A DNA stretch of 64,000 nucleotides from Eumeta japonica (taxonomy: Eukaryota > Arthropoda > Insecta > Lepidoptera > Psychidae). A program made the position numbers and the translations under genes. The stretch spans positions 62,001-126,000 of the forward strand of contig BGZK01001596.1 in assembly GCA_005406025.1 (NCBI GenBank), written 5' to 3'. The notes under the pieces were generated by a model. That model ran no database searches. It was given only the letters and a program-made list of their open reading frames with translations, and had not been told where the DNA came from. Below are positions 33,691 through 45,354 of the stretch, in pieces (positions within the stretch are counted from its first letter, which is position 1; every line of letters begins with the position of its first letter).

Positions 33691-35065
33691 TTAAGATTTT
33701 TTTTGTTCAAATTGTCAAATATGTGGCTGTTACGTTTTGGTGTTATATTAGATTTGTAACCGTTACGCAGCATATATGTATGGTTATTTAATGACATAAA
33801 ATCAGATTCTAATGCTCATATTAAATGTGATAACATTCATTGAACTTTGAAACTGTCCTTAATCGATGAACCATATTTTAAATGCGTAAATTTTATAACA
33901 AAGTGAAGGAGAATAGAAACTCCGTTTATAAACCAAAATGTCACTTCTTCTACATATTTATGACCAGATGCCCTTGTCAGTGTGGTATACTAAATTGAGT
34001 ATCACGATGTATTACCAATCAACAGATACAAAAATAAGCGACAGCATTAAGAGTCAAAAATCGGAAGTTGGAAAAACATTACATAGATTTTCAAAATTCT
34101 TAAATGTGTAAGTAGATTTAGAATAAGGAATTATATTTCTAAACGACGATACACATGTGTGTTGGCTCTCCTAAAACGTAAAAGGGTGTTGTGTATTTCG
34201 AAATACTGACCCTTTTTCTATCAGAGCGAAAACTGTTACACAAATGGTAAGAAAGAAAAACATTCCCTTTTCTTTGAATTAATCTCGAGCTAGCGCACAA
34301 GAAGAGAAAATGCTTGATTTGTCAAAGGATTTACAAGTAATATTTTTCGCAAGGCCCTCACGAATTCGTTATGCAAATACCAAACCTTTAGGATCCTTTA
34401 ATTTTCCTCGGATATTTTCCTGGTGGACTCCTCATTAATGCTCAAAAGTAACGCATAATATTCCTCCTTAAATATATTTGTACGATTTTCTCCCAGAATC
34501 TGAACGTTATTCGTCAACTACAGTAGTTATTTGCATATACTTTGACTGTTGCGATCTCAAGTAACATTTTTATCAATAAATCACATCAGACATTTTGTTT
34601 GTTGCCCATTTGCCTTTTGATTTCTAATTTATTTTATTTTTATAGTCAACTAAACCTTTTAACGGTTTATCGTTAAAAAAAACACAACTTAAAATATTCA
34701 ATATCGTAATTAATATATAAATTTATGAGGATAAGCCACAATAATTAGAATCAAAATTTTAAATAATTTTGTGTTAATTAAAATTCAAAATGAATTAAAA
34801 TAACTAGTATGTCTACCAATCCACAGTATTATTTACGCCATAGAGTCATTATTTCATTTGATATGAAATTGTGCACAGAATTTTTTTTTATAAGTATTCT
34901 TCATGTTCAAATATGAATACTAAAAATTTAACAATCAGTGCACCCGCCCTACCATACACTGTCGATCATTATACGAGAAAGGTTTTGAAAGTGTATTGAA
35001 ACATAAAAAACAATGTTTTTTCCTTTACCTTCTGTAGCGTAAGAAGGCAGAACTGTGTATTTATA
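33691..35065. other. AT-rich spacer
   Basis: No gene seen. The block near 34140-34330 is slightly less AT-rich (for example TAATCTCGAGCTAGCGCAC), but nothing identifies it. Confidence 0.4.
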
Positions 35066-35170
35066 GTCACACTCACATTAGACTGATACTCACAAATATG
35101 CTCATACATATTCACACTCGCCATGACACTCACATACTCATACAAACACTCATACTCAAACTTGCGCTTG
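35066..35170. repeat. Degenerate CACTCATA-type simple repeat
   Basis: Repeated CACTCACA, ACTCATAC and TGCTCATAC words without a strict period. The 100-codon minus-strand frame over it is composition-driven. Confidence 0.7.
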
Positions 35171-35186
35171 TACTTAAATGGTGAAT

Positions 35187-35235
35187 AAAGAGCATATTTA
35201 TTTATATTTTTTTTTAATATATAAATATGCTCTAG
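35187..35235. repeat. Hairpin with 13-bp perfect stem
   Basis: AGAGCATATTTAT (35189-35201) and ATAAATATGCTCT (35221-35233) are exact complements. Weaker pairing extends outward over AATAAA/TTTATT. Confidence 0.8.
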
Positions 35236-35579
35236 TTTATTATGTGCCCTCAATAATGGATCTTTAAACAAAAATTGAAATCAACTTTTAAAGTTTCTAA
35301 AGTAATTAATGTACTGAATTTTACTATTAAATATTAATGTCACAATCTCACTCCAGAATCATATTCTAAAATCTGGAAATCCGTGGCATGGCGCTAGTCT
35401 AAAACACGACGAGAATACCTTGGAAATAAATAGACTTAAAGATCCATGTACAAATGTTTTTTCTGAAGATAAAAAAATTAAAGCCGTGAAACCACGTAAC
35501 TCAACTCGGGGGGGTATCGTTTTATCTAGAGGGAGACAAATCAAGGAGAATCATAGGATTACATCCGCACAAAACATTT

Positions 35580-35790
35580 TATCGCCTGAAGGCCTTAAGT
35601 TTTTTCCCTTCCCTCATATCTAAAGCTTTCCAGCCTTAAAAGGGAATCCGCCTGAAACTTTTGCCGCCTTCAATTTAATGGCGTTACTTATCTTCTTACG
35701 TTACGGCCGATACGCGACAGATACGCGGCTACGGTGAACTTTAGTAATGCCGTTGTACATGGGACGTGTAACGAAGTCACGGAGGTATTA
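35580..35790. promoter_or_regulatory. Moderately GC-rich island
   Basis: Contains GCCTTCAATTTAATGGCG, CGTTACGGCCGATACGCG and GATACGCGGCTACGG with TAAT cores. Candidate regulatory element by composition and alternation of cores. Confidence 0.3.
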
Positions 35791-36849
35791 TTCCATCATG
35801 TTAAGTGTTTATTGTGTCTTCGTTAGCAGTGCTTTCTTGTGAATCGTTTTATGTTTACAAAGTTGTATAATATATTTAAAATATAAAATCAAATGGTTGT
35901 GTTTAGATTCTGATATAAAAAAAAAATCCGTCATAATTGAATAAAATGTTCTGTGGGTGCATTGGTTATGAAAAATTTATGAGTGTAAAATCGCCAGAAA
36001 ACTCCTGCTGCCAATATTTTTTCTTTGGCATCTATAAATTTAATTTTGTTTCTGCATAAAAAAAATAACATAATAAACTTAATGTATTGACATTTCTATG
36101 AATAATATATACTTCAATATTAAAAGTTTCTTCTTTCTAAATATGATATGAAAGTTTAGTATAAAATCAGCTCATATGTTTGTTTATTAACAAATATTAA
36201 TAACAAATTGTAGTTTTAAATCCAAAGTACAAAATTTTTAATTCATTTTATATATATATTATATTTTAGCAACCGTAAAGTTCGCAGTTAATTAATAAGT
36301 CCATAGTATAATTAATATACTATCATGTGAGACTAGAAAATTTAATATACACATGAAAAATTTAATATAAAATAAATAATTATATTATAATTAATTTACG
36401 TTAAGATCAGGGGGAATTTTTGGAAATTTTTACGTTGTTCCATTCTTTATATTTAAATACGCTCTTAGACCATTATTTTATTTAATCTAATGAGGAAAAG
36501 TTCTTCTAATCCTGAATCCTTGACTGTATACATAGTTTTCATACTAAGAGACATTTTACGCTCCTTTTCTTTGGATTTTACGCCTTGATTATTAATCAAG
36601 AGATGCTGATGAACAATGATTATGCAAAGGGAGAATAAGACTTGATTGTTTGACTGGCAGACCTATGAACGTAGAGCTGAAATCATTGGAATCAGAAGCA
36701 CGAAATTAAGAACCTATATTCTTTTGTGATGTAGATAAATTAGTTAGAATGTAGTTATGGAAATGCACTGCTTAAAATTAAAAAAATCAGGCATGTAAAT
36801 TTGTATAGCAGTCCCTCTTTTTTTACAAGCTTTTATTTGCTTTCACTTG
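35791..36849. other. Very AT-rich spacer
   Basis: A small palindrome ATAGTATA/TATACTAT lies near 36304. No gene or recognised repeat. Confidence 0.4.
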
Positions 36850-37150
36850 TCTGTCTGTAATCAAATCTTGTAAGTTAAATTTGACCCACTTCCCGGTTTC
36901 CGATTGCACTGAAGTTTTACACACATATGTATATCGCGTGACAATGCAATATTATAATGATATAAAGGTGATCTGATGATAGAGCTGGAAGGTGGCCAGA
37001 GGAACGCATAATAAAACAACGCAAACCCATAGAGTTTGGGCTCATTTAATTTGTCTTGACGAGTGCTTCGCCTTTAGATGGTATCCAGCTTCTGATAATG
37101 GAGCTGGAAGATGACAATAGGAATTCTGTAATAAAACGATCCAATCCCAA
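36850..37150. repeat. Dispersed repeat with an internal 120-bp spaced duplication
   Basis: TCTGATGATAGAGCTGGAAG followed by GGTGGCCAGAGGAACGC (about 36972) recurs as TCTGATAATGGAGCTGGAAG followed by ATGACAATAGGAATTC (about 37092). Each is followed by TAATAAAAC(A/G)A. I recall this as a common lepidopteran repeat. Confidence 0.65.
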
Positions 37151-38408
37151 ATAGTGAGAATGAGAAACGTTACAAATAATGAACCATTAATTACATAACT
37201 AATTTGAACATGATTTTACTATAACTTACAAGTCCTGTTAATTATATAGATATAAATTTTTTGAATATTAATTATATAACACTTTAAGTACTCAAAACAT
37301 CACATATGTGTACATACTACTAATTATTACGGGCTATGGAAAAACACCGCTACGTGTTACAAACTACGCCGTAGTAAATCCCGAATCATAAATGCTAAAA
37401 AGTTAAAAATAATTTGATTCTGATAAGAAATATTCTATTTTATAGGTATATTATATCACATTTATTAAAATAAAAGCGTGTTACATTTTGACGATAAGAA
37501 AAATAAACGGCTATTTAATTTGGAATTTCTTCACAAATAGGTTTAAAGAAGAATGAAGTCTTTTAATTAGTCACTAGATTTTAGAAACAAAAAAATTTGT
37601 GTTTTTCTTTTAGTTGGAGAAATAAAAAATACCATTACAGCACTTTCCGAAATTCGTGTCTTAAAAGAATATGGAAAGTTGAACGGTTGAATATATAGTA
37701 GTTTCAACGTGGTACATTCAAATAAATGTACACTTTATTATTCTTTTTTAGTAATTATTATTAAATATAATTATTATCGTATATATTCCTTTGAGAAGGC
37801 TAAAATTTTGAAATATTCATAGAACAAAAAACTTTGGAATGAAGTAGAATGAATTAATGCAAGTGTAATGAATTAATTATTTAATATGGAGACTGGAACT
37901 AAAAGCTCTAGATAAAAGATTATGAATAGCTGTAGTTCGTAAATAAATAAAATACCATTAGTAAAATTAAAAATCACAACTTTTTATAAACTATAAAAGG
38001 TCAAGAAAATCAAAATTAAAACTGATTCAGGAATTCGTTTTAAAATTTCCATACACAAATAAAGATAAACTTTTAGTCAAATTATTTTTCATACCAAAAA
38101 ACATTATTCGACCCCGGTTTTCCTAATTTCGAAATTCTCTTTTTGTTTAAATAAATAAAGAATAGTATAATAACACATATTGGAATTAACGACCGTAATT
38201 CAAATACAAATTATTTTTTTATTAACGTCTTACACGATCATAATTAGCATCAATGTCGATACTTAAAATCGATGGAGATGTGATCAATACAAAAAAATTA
38301 AGAACCAATTGTCTTTTCATTATTTGGTACATACCTACCATCTGTTCTTGAATCCTAGCTAAAACGATGGCAGTAGCTGTTTAAGATTAGCAGTTAATAT
38401 TTTAACCA
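37151..38408. other. AT-rich spacer
   Basis: Nothing recognisable on either strand. Confidence 0.4.
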
Positions 38409-38698
38409 GTCTGGACTTGGCTGTACCTCTTTGGTCTCATTAGTACAACGAGATACATCTTACTGCAGACGGGTGGAATGTTTAAATGGCTTAAGATTAG
38501 AAAATTCGGTGAAGTTTTTGATCTTAAAATTCGGCAATTTCGATAATACCAAATCCAAAAATTCGGTAGAATTGAATATGTACATTTAATAGTGCCGAAT
38601 TTTCTGATTTTAAGCCATTTAAACATTCCACCAGTCTGCAGTAAAATGTATCTCTAATTACACCGATGAGATCAAAGAAGTACAGTGAGTTCGAGACT
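38409..38698. mobile_element. Foldback MITE with about 90-100 bp inverted arms
   Basis: The left arm reads CTGTACCTCTTTGGTCTCAT, then TACTGCAGACGGGTGGAATG and TTTAAATGGCTTAAGATTAG (38421-38511). The right arm (38592-38685) is its near-complement: AAGCCATTTAAACATTCCAC, CAGTCTGCAGTAAAATG and GATCAAAGAAGTACAG. Weaker complementarity extends to 38409 and 38698. The loop holds further AAATTCGG copies. No transposase or confirmed target duplication. Confidence 0.8.
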
Positions 38699-39060
38699 CG
38701 TTAGACTATTAAATTCGAATCTTGAACAGCATCTATTCTCATTATCCCTCAAAAAAAATCTTGTCTCTTCTAGAAACAAGTGCATGCTAAGACACAGGCG
38801 AGTGTTTAGTCAAATATTACTCACAACTTTATTATAAAAAACTACGACTGATTGCAATAATCAACAGCTTGATGTTTCAAAAATACACATCAATGTTAAC
38901 ATAGATTCATTATATTGCACCAAATTAATATTTTTCAATAGAGTGGTTGAACCATGCCGTGGTCAATATGGCTGAAATACGAAAATAGGCTGACTCGACC
39001 GGTAAAATACCACACTCTCACAGTATGCAGACGTGAAGCTTCCGCTGTGGTGTTCCATTC

Positions 39061-39177
39061 AGTGAGTGAGAGTTCCAGTGAGCAACTCTACCCTCCATCA
39101 CCCTACTCTCTCTCCTCCATCGAATATCGTATTTTTATTGGATTTGCCAGCAGCGCAGTAGGGACTCATCGGAGGTT
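39061..39177 (+). promoter_or_regulatory. Possible initiator plus donor on the plus strand
   Basis: CATTCAGTGAG (TCAGTG, A at 39061) lies 117 bases before GTT|GTGAGTAT (donor at 39178) in a locally GC-richer patch. This could be a short first exon of a transcript running right, but chance matches are likely. Confidence 0.15.
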
Positions 39178-39457
39178 GTGAGTATTTATTAGCAACAAGG
39201 GCTGCCTGCTCTGACCGGTCACTCGCGAGATTGTCCCTTAAAAATCGAATAAAAAGATTTCTATTAAATAATAAAGAATCACCTGCCAATGTGTGTTGCT
39301 AAAAATATATAAAAAAATTGCCTCCCGCACATTTAAACTTGCAATCTATTTATATGCATCAACACATGTTTTTTCATATATAAAAATATTCCGTTCATAT
39401 AGTAAGTTCAATGTACACGAAATCATCTTTTTTAATGGGCCAAAGAGTAGAACGTAC

Positions 39458-39601
39458 CTTGATCTGCCGGCGCCGATCCTCTGCAAGGTCCAGGAACGCT
39501 GGATGCAATCGTTTCTTTGGCAACACCACAGCATACTCACTTCCAACCACAAACATCGATGTGTATAGGTAAGCCCATAGTATCAAATAAAACGATGGCA
39601 T
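39458..39601 (-). CDS. Candidate first coding exon of a secreted protein
   Basis: On the minus strand an ATG at 39601-39599 opens 48 codons beginning MPSFYLILWAYLYTSMFVVG, a hydrophobic signal-peptide-like run. The segment LPKKRLHPAFLDLAEDRRRQ follows and ends on AAG|GTACGT (boundary at 39458), a consensus splice donor in phase 0. In the mature part 17 of 27 codons end in G or C, against an AT-rich background, which supports real coding. I do not recognise the protein. The next exon was not found, and an acceptor-like AG near 39249 leads to an in-frame stop after five codons. The frame is also open upstream of the ATG (an earlier Met lies at 39643). Alternatives are a decayed retrocopy or chance. 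Confidence 0.45.
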
Positions 39602-39606
39602 AAAAC

Positions 39607-39631
39607 CAATCTGATCTTCAACATCAGATTG
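39607..39631. repeat. 9-bp perfect hairpin just upstream of the candidate start codon
   Basis: CAATCTGAT (39607-39615) and ATCAGATTG (39623-39631) flank a 7-nt loop. On the minus strand this lies in the presumed 5' leader, ending 5 bases before the ATG. A TATAAAT is at about 39632-39638 on the same strand. Confidence 0.6.
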
Positions 39632-41589
39632 ATTTATATGCAATCAGTCGCAGATATTCTATTTGTGAGGATCAGTTCTTCGACAAGAACGAAATAAGAC
39701 CGACCCTGTTTTCGCCTCATGTTAATGAGGTACCTACTGTTCGACCAATCTGCTAGCCTCAAAAAATAGAGAATCACAGTGGGTGCCCAAAGTTCGCATG
39801 TTTACGTGTTCAAATGTTAAATATGTTCATACATTTACGAAGGGCCTATCTATATTCATCGACGACGAAGAACAATTGTTTTTAAGTTTATCCTGCTGTC
39901 AGGCTATGCTTTATATTTTTATTTCAGCTTTTTTCTATATTGCCGTCAGAGGGCGTCTATGACGTACCGCCTTCCGCGTTGACTGTTGTCCCGCAGTGCA
40001 TCAGACAAGTGTCAGAAAATTCATTTTAAATTAATGAGGGATAGATATGACGTAAACACAACCTAACCGATAATAATATACTGATGAATATGAAAGAACA
40101 TTCACATTCAATAGCACAACTATTATTATTTATAAATATTTTACATATTCCAACGAGGTTGTTTACGATAACAGACACCATTTAAGAAGTCTTGAAATAT
40201 TCATTACATCACGCGTTTGAATGACTGAATGAGTATAAAGGCTTGGATATATATAATCTATCAATTGCATATGACATTTTTAAAATCATCTCGGTTTTTT
40301 TATACCGAAATGCTCTCACCTAAGCTTAGTGCCTCTAAATTATATAAACACCGTAGTAAACAGATTAGTGATATATATTAAGAAGACATCACTTCTTTTT
40401 TCCAAAAAAAATAACAATTCGAACTACTTCTAAAGTAGAATCTAGATACAATATGAATATTACTAAGAATGTATGCTCATAATAGCCTGATCCAGGCTCC
40501 CAGAGCTTAACAATTCTTTAAGGGTGGTACATTATTTTATAATAAAACTTTTAATTTTATAGTAGAATAGCAACAGTCTACTTAAAAATGTATTAAAACT
40601 GTGCTAATATAAGAAACATATTATTTTGGTGATGAATATTTAAATGATGACAACGCTGGTACGTCATTCTAATACATTTAAGGGTTTTATCTAAAAAATA
40701 ACCATGAAGTAGTTTCTTGCTAATTCTTGTCCTTCTCGTGTTTTCAGAACTGTAATTTACAACACCTTACATTAAATATTTTTTTTTTTGTGAATATATA
40801 AATTATTATTTTAAAAAAATCTCACCATAAAGCTTAAGATCATACATTTAGCAACTATAGTGTTGCGTAATAATCTCATCTAGGATTCAAGGATTGAGAT
40901 TAGATAAAAGGAAACATGCAGAAAACAGAAGGCATATATTCAAAAACACAGTTCATGATAAATCGCAACGGAAACCTTGAACGCTTATCGTTAATCGCAC
41001 TTGATTTGTGAACGCACTGATTACAGAAACGAAACTCATCAATCTGCGTCTGCACTCCGTTATTTATACTTATTGTATAATCGCCTAGAATATTTTTCTA
41101 GTATATATAAACGGTAAATTATCTAAAAGAAACAAGTTGCAAACATGTCACTTCTGACATAAGCAAGCAATATTTATTGTATCTCGAAAACTCGACGAAA
41201 AAAAATTATATCAGTTAAAAAGAATGTAAACACACATTAAAAACTCCGACAGTTGTGAACAAGAGGAGCGCGTTGTGTATTTAATATGACATTCCATTCT
41301 CGGATATTATTTCTTAGGGTAAATATTTTGCATAAATTGCATACGGTAAATATAAAATTTACTTTTAGCTTGCGAGCGCAATTCGCAAAAATATTTTACC
41401 ATGACTATATTAGACAAAGAATCAAAGATCAAAAAATTTACCTCATGTGACTATACATTTTTCAGGTGACATTTCACTTTAAGAGATGAGAGATGACCGC
41501 TCAAATATCTTTCAAAATAGTTTCAACTCATCATGTATATTGAACGGTCAAAATGCTTTAGTGCGTAACTGATTTCACTCTAAATGTAT
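39632..41589. other. Spacer upstream of the candidate exon
   Basis: A less AT-rich patch at about 39950-40010 holds GTCAGAGGGCGTCTATGACG and GACGTACCGCCTTCCGCG. The remainder is AT-rich with no recognised gene. Confidence 0.35.
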
Positions 41590-41790
41590 AGAGTGGCAGC
41601 GGCATGGCGGGCAGAATCCCGTGCGGATATCGTAAACACATAATTACTTATGTGCATGAACATAGTATCAGAGGAGTGGGTCGAGGAATCCGCTGCGGGA
41701 TTAGGGGGCGGCGTCAGCGGGATGCGACAACGCAAACCTGTTAACGTATCGCGCTCGCCGAGTACGGACATGACGCTATCGATAGAGGAT
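41590..41790. other. GC-rich segment open on both strands, unexplained
   Basis: Frames are open on plus (41650-41883, including EEWVEESAAGLGGGVSGMRQ) and minus (41771-41580, including GLRCRIPLTPPPNPAADSST). The DNA is much more GC-rich than its surroundings (GGATTAGGGGGCGGCGTCAG). It could be an exon, a regulatory island or part of a repeat. I favour a repeat or island because neither protein is recognisable. Confidence 0.3.
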
Positions 41791-41914
41791 TATGAAATAA
41801 TACGTAATCAAAATTACTTATTGATATTCGAATATTCTCAAAAAAAATTATCGTCAATATCTTTCAATCTAGAATATACATAATATATATACAATACTAA
41901 TATAATATAAACTT

Positions 41915-42650
41915 ACCCCTATTTCCCAGAAGGGTAGGCAGAGAGACATATAGTATGATTTTTGCACATCTCTCTTGCTTCACTGACATCCATCCATCAT
42001 TTCATGCAAGCTCATCGGTTACGCGTACTTTAAAATTCGGCCCTTTTTTAATATGCCACCAATACTGTCTGCATAGGATTTTTTAGGGCGACCCTTGTCG
42101 ATCTTTTCAACACGCACATTCTCTTTATAGATTTGTTTTGCCAGTGTACTTTCATTCGCCCTTTCCTGATGGCCACACCGCCGCTACAAAATTTTTTCTA
42201 CTCTAGTCACTGCATCTTACGAACCACACCGCTCTCTGACATCACTGTTCCTACACTTATCTTTCCGAGACACTCCACACATACTACGCACAGATCCCAT
42301 CCGCATTAATACTACTTTCATTTTCTTCTGCCATATATAACTTTTACTACAATTATGGATAGCCAAATGCGTTTGTCATGAGACAAGTACTATTATTCAT
42401 AATCCGTATCCACTCTCTTTCGATATCTCTATCATATTTATCATCATTTGTAGTATACAAACTCTTGCACTTATTAAACTCTCCCACCTTAAATATATAT
42501 ACTGCAAATATTTCCTTTTATACCTCCTTTCTTAACAGGACAATTCATTTTAGTTACCATCTCCTGCAGCCCGCGTGCCGACGGCTCAAGGATTATTTGG
42601 TCGTCGACGTTCAAGAGACATTTGACAAACAGCTCATCCATTCTTAGTCC
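41915..42650. repeat. Pyrimidine-rich dispersed repeat
   Basis: Starts with CTTACCCCTATTTCCCAGAA and AGGGTAGGCAGAGAGAC, which I recognise as the edge of an abundant lepidopteran repeat. It continues as C/T-rich sequence with ATCCATCCATCATTTCATGC and TTTTGCCAGTGTACTTTC. The 89-codon frame at 42378-42644 is composition-driven. A similar C/T-rich block at 52640-52890 may be a relative. Confidence 0.55.
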
Positions 42651-42759
42651 ACGTTCATACTCTTTTAGTAGGTATCAAATGAGAAAATGAATGTACTAGG
42701 TACTTACGGACAGCTCGAAATTTTAAAAGAAACTATAGGCTGGCTGTGGAACCCTACAA

Positions 42760-43020
42760 AGTTCAAACTTCAAATTCCGAGCTCGCCAACGACATCGGGT
42801 ATTAAAAATTTATTAGCAAGCACTTAATATCACCGCGGAAGTTTGCGCAAACATCAATCCTTTAGCGCATTGGTATGCGGGCCGCGCGGGGCCAAATGCA
42901 AAACACTTACCCCCGCCAGGGTTCAAAGCGTAAAACTTTTTCTGTCCCAGACATTATTCCAGTCTCGTAGTTCTGGAGCTCGCGTGTTTGAGGTTTGAAG
43001 TATTTTTTTCGCCTGAGGCC
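42760..43020. promoter_or_regulatory. GC-rich island
   Basis: Contains ATGCGGGCCGCGCGGGGCC, CTTACCCCCGCCAGGG and TGGAGCTCGCGTGTTTG, with AT cores such as GGTATTAAAAATTTATTAGC at its edge. No coding content; candidate regulatory element. Confidence 0.35.
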
Positions 43021-44060
43021 GGTTTTCATTAAAAGTTCTTCATGATACCAATAAAAAATAGTTATACCATAGGAAATTTCAAATTGGGAGCGTACGCCAA
43101 TATTTTAATGTGGTAAAAGAATTGTTTTTGACAAAAATTTGCGTATTCCTTGAAATGTTAAATGAAAATAATTAAAGCTTGTTAAAAGCGATCGAGGCGT
43201 AATTAAATTTTCTTTTAATTTCGTCTGGTTACTCGAGTCTGCCGAAAACATTTTGTGTTTTTAATGGTACCTCGCTTATCAAGAAAATTGAGTACATGTA
43301 AATGTAATTATTTCGCATTAAATATTACTATATCATTTATTAAAAGCTTACAGTAAATATTTGCTACTCGTTAATGTAATTAATTACATCAATCGTCTTT
43401 GTACAGCCTATTATCACATACCTATCTAAAAACACCACTCCAATTTACTTTTGTCACTACGATACTTTTTTTTACATATGTATTAACAATCTTCTTTGAA
43501 TGCTGGCTATGGTTTCAAATTATTAGGTCACATGACAGTTACAAAATTGGAAGATACCATTCCTGGTTATGATGAGCCGATGACAGACACACGGACCAAC
43601 AAAAGGAGCATTTCTCAAAAGCAGAGATTCAGTTTTATTCATCAAAAATTAAAGTGTATATGAATCTTTTCAATATCGATATAATTTTATACAAGTATAA
43701 AAAACATATTCAAAATCTTTATAGTGCACGAAATATTCATTTAACATATTATATATAAATATTAAATCAATTTCTAGGCAGATAGAGTAGTATCTATGTT
43801 GATTAGCAGACTAAGAAGAAATAATTCTGATATTTTAATAGGACAGACTATTGAAATAATTTCTGTTTTAAATGTTAGTATGAAATAAAACCAGAAACTG
43901 CATCTAAGGAAATTACCCTGATTTCGAAGTATCTGATTGTTTTTAACAAAATTTGATTACGATGTGTTTTGTGTTAAGAAGCAAGAATAAATATAATATA
44001 ATGCTTAAATTTAATAATTTTAATTTAAAATTAAATTTAATAACCCTTTCCAAAACACGT
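43021..44060. other. AT-rich spacer
   Basis: A TGTAATTAATTACA palindrome occurs near 43373. No gene seen. Confidence 0.4.
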
Positions 44061-44174
44061 TTAAGTAAACTTTCTTATAATTATAAGAAAGTTTACTTAA
44101 CCGCCAATCAGTATTTTATTTTACTAATTTTTTAATTACTTAAAAAAATAAAAATAAAATATTGATTGGCGGTT
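44061..44174. repeat. Abutting palindromes: 40-bp perfect, then 24-bp-arm hairpin
   Basis: TTAAGTAAACTTTCTTATAA (44061-44080) is followed without spacer by its exact complement (44081-44100). It abuts a second inverted repeat, AACCGCCAATCAGTATTTTA... at 44099-44122 with its complement at 44151-44174, 23 of 24 matching, 28-nt loop. The two structures share the bases at 44099-44100. Confidence 0.9.
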
Positions 44175-44872
44175 CAAACATAAGGATTGCAAAATGAAAA
44201 AAGAAACCGGCCAAGTGTGTGTCGGACCACGCGTAATTAACTGGTCTCGTAGTTGCTCGTCACAGCATGTGGACTTAAAGAGAGATTTTTGTCTGCTCTT
44301 CTCAATGATTTCACGGTTTCATAGCTAATAATATCTAAAAATGGCCCCACATAGGATGAATGTTATGATGTTATAATTTTATTTTCCTATAATTTTACAT
44401 GGTTCATAAGTTTTATATTTAATATCTGTTATACACAACCAACAATATCATTTAAGTAATTTTCAATGGAATTTATAGGAGATTTTGCTTTTTAATCCTT
44501 CAAATTTTATTTCATAAGTCAGTTGTTTATCACTCGTTCATTTTTAAAGCCTATTTAGCAGTGATAAATTTCTTTTTAACTTTGTTACATATACTAACTG
44601 TCGTGCATTTTTTCCCTTAACCATTTATCTATTGCGAGGGAGTTACACTTGACTGTAGAAAATTCTCGTTTTCAAGCTTACGCTGGGTTCTAATAAAAAC
44701 GTAATCTGTAAGATTTGACAGGTTGTCCATACATTATCTGTCAAGTGGTATTGACTACAGATTAATTAAAAAATTTAAAATTTTCCTTTTAGTGCAACCC
44801 TCCGTCAATATTTCGCAAACAGATCCCTCAATCAAAAAAATTGGTTGTCTGTAAAGTCGGTTTACGAGCGAT
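44175..44872. other. AT-rich spacer
   Basis: GAAACCGGCCAAGTGTGTGT and TCGGACCACG near 44204 match the tail of a dispersed lepidopteran repeat as I remember it. Nothing else recognised. Confidence 0.35.
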
Positions 44873-45220
44873 CATTTTACGTGATAACGTCATAAGAAAA
44901 CATTGATAAAAAATTGCATATTTTTATGAATTGAATTGAATTATTATCACTTGCCGCAATTGTTGTTGTAATAAACAATGAAATCACATTAACTTTTCAC
45001 TTCACTTTATAAACAGTTGACAAAATAGTTCACGTGTAGGTTGTGTGCGGCCGCTGTCTCTCTTCTACTCGGACACATCGGCCGATGGAGTGGATGAGAG
45101 ATCGCTTGTTCTGCACTCTCGCTCGCACGCTCGGCTCAAGCGGAACGTAACAATGATTCATACTTTTTCGTGCGTACAGCCAGCGTTTATCGATCTATAA
45201 GACGTTATCACATCAAAATG
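44873..45220. mobile_element. TIR element (MITE), 348 bp
   Basis: The left end CATTTTACGTGATAACGTCA is matched by the complement of AGACGTTATCACATCAAAATG at 45220. The interior is GC-rich and GAGAGA/CTCTCT-rich (GAGAGATCGCTTGTTCTGC). A relative's end lies at 20321. No transposase. Superfamily not assigned. Confidence 0.7.
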
Positions 45221-45354
45221 CTTCTTAGAGACCTGCAATGTTTTTGAATCGGTTACGCAATAATACCCCACGCCGTCACCGCAGATATACACCGTATAGG
45301 GGAAGCACTCAGAATATATCAGCGTTCTACAACGGTCTCTGAGCTAAGCTGCGA

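Noticed and set aside
33384..33797. 137-codon minus-strand open frame
   Set aside because: It spans a GC-rich island where stops are rare, shows no domain, and its N-terminal half lies in AT-rich DNA with random-looking composition. The island is better treated as a possible promoter.
34969..35271. 100-codon minus-strand frame
   Set aside because: Lies over a CACTCATA-type simple repeat and a hairpin; composition explains it.
39098..39289. A second exon for the 39.5-kb candidate gene, starting at an AG near 39249 on the minus strand
   Set aside because: In the phase set by the first exon it reaches a stop after five codons, so it does not continue the protein.
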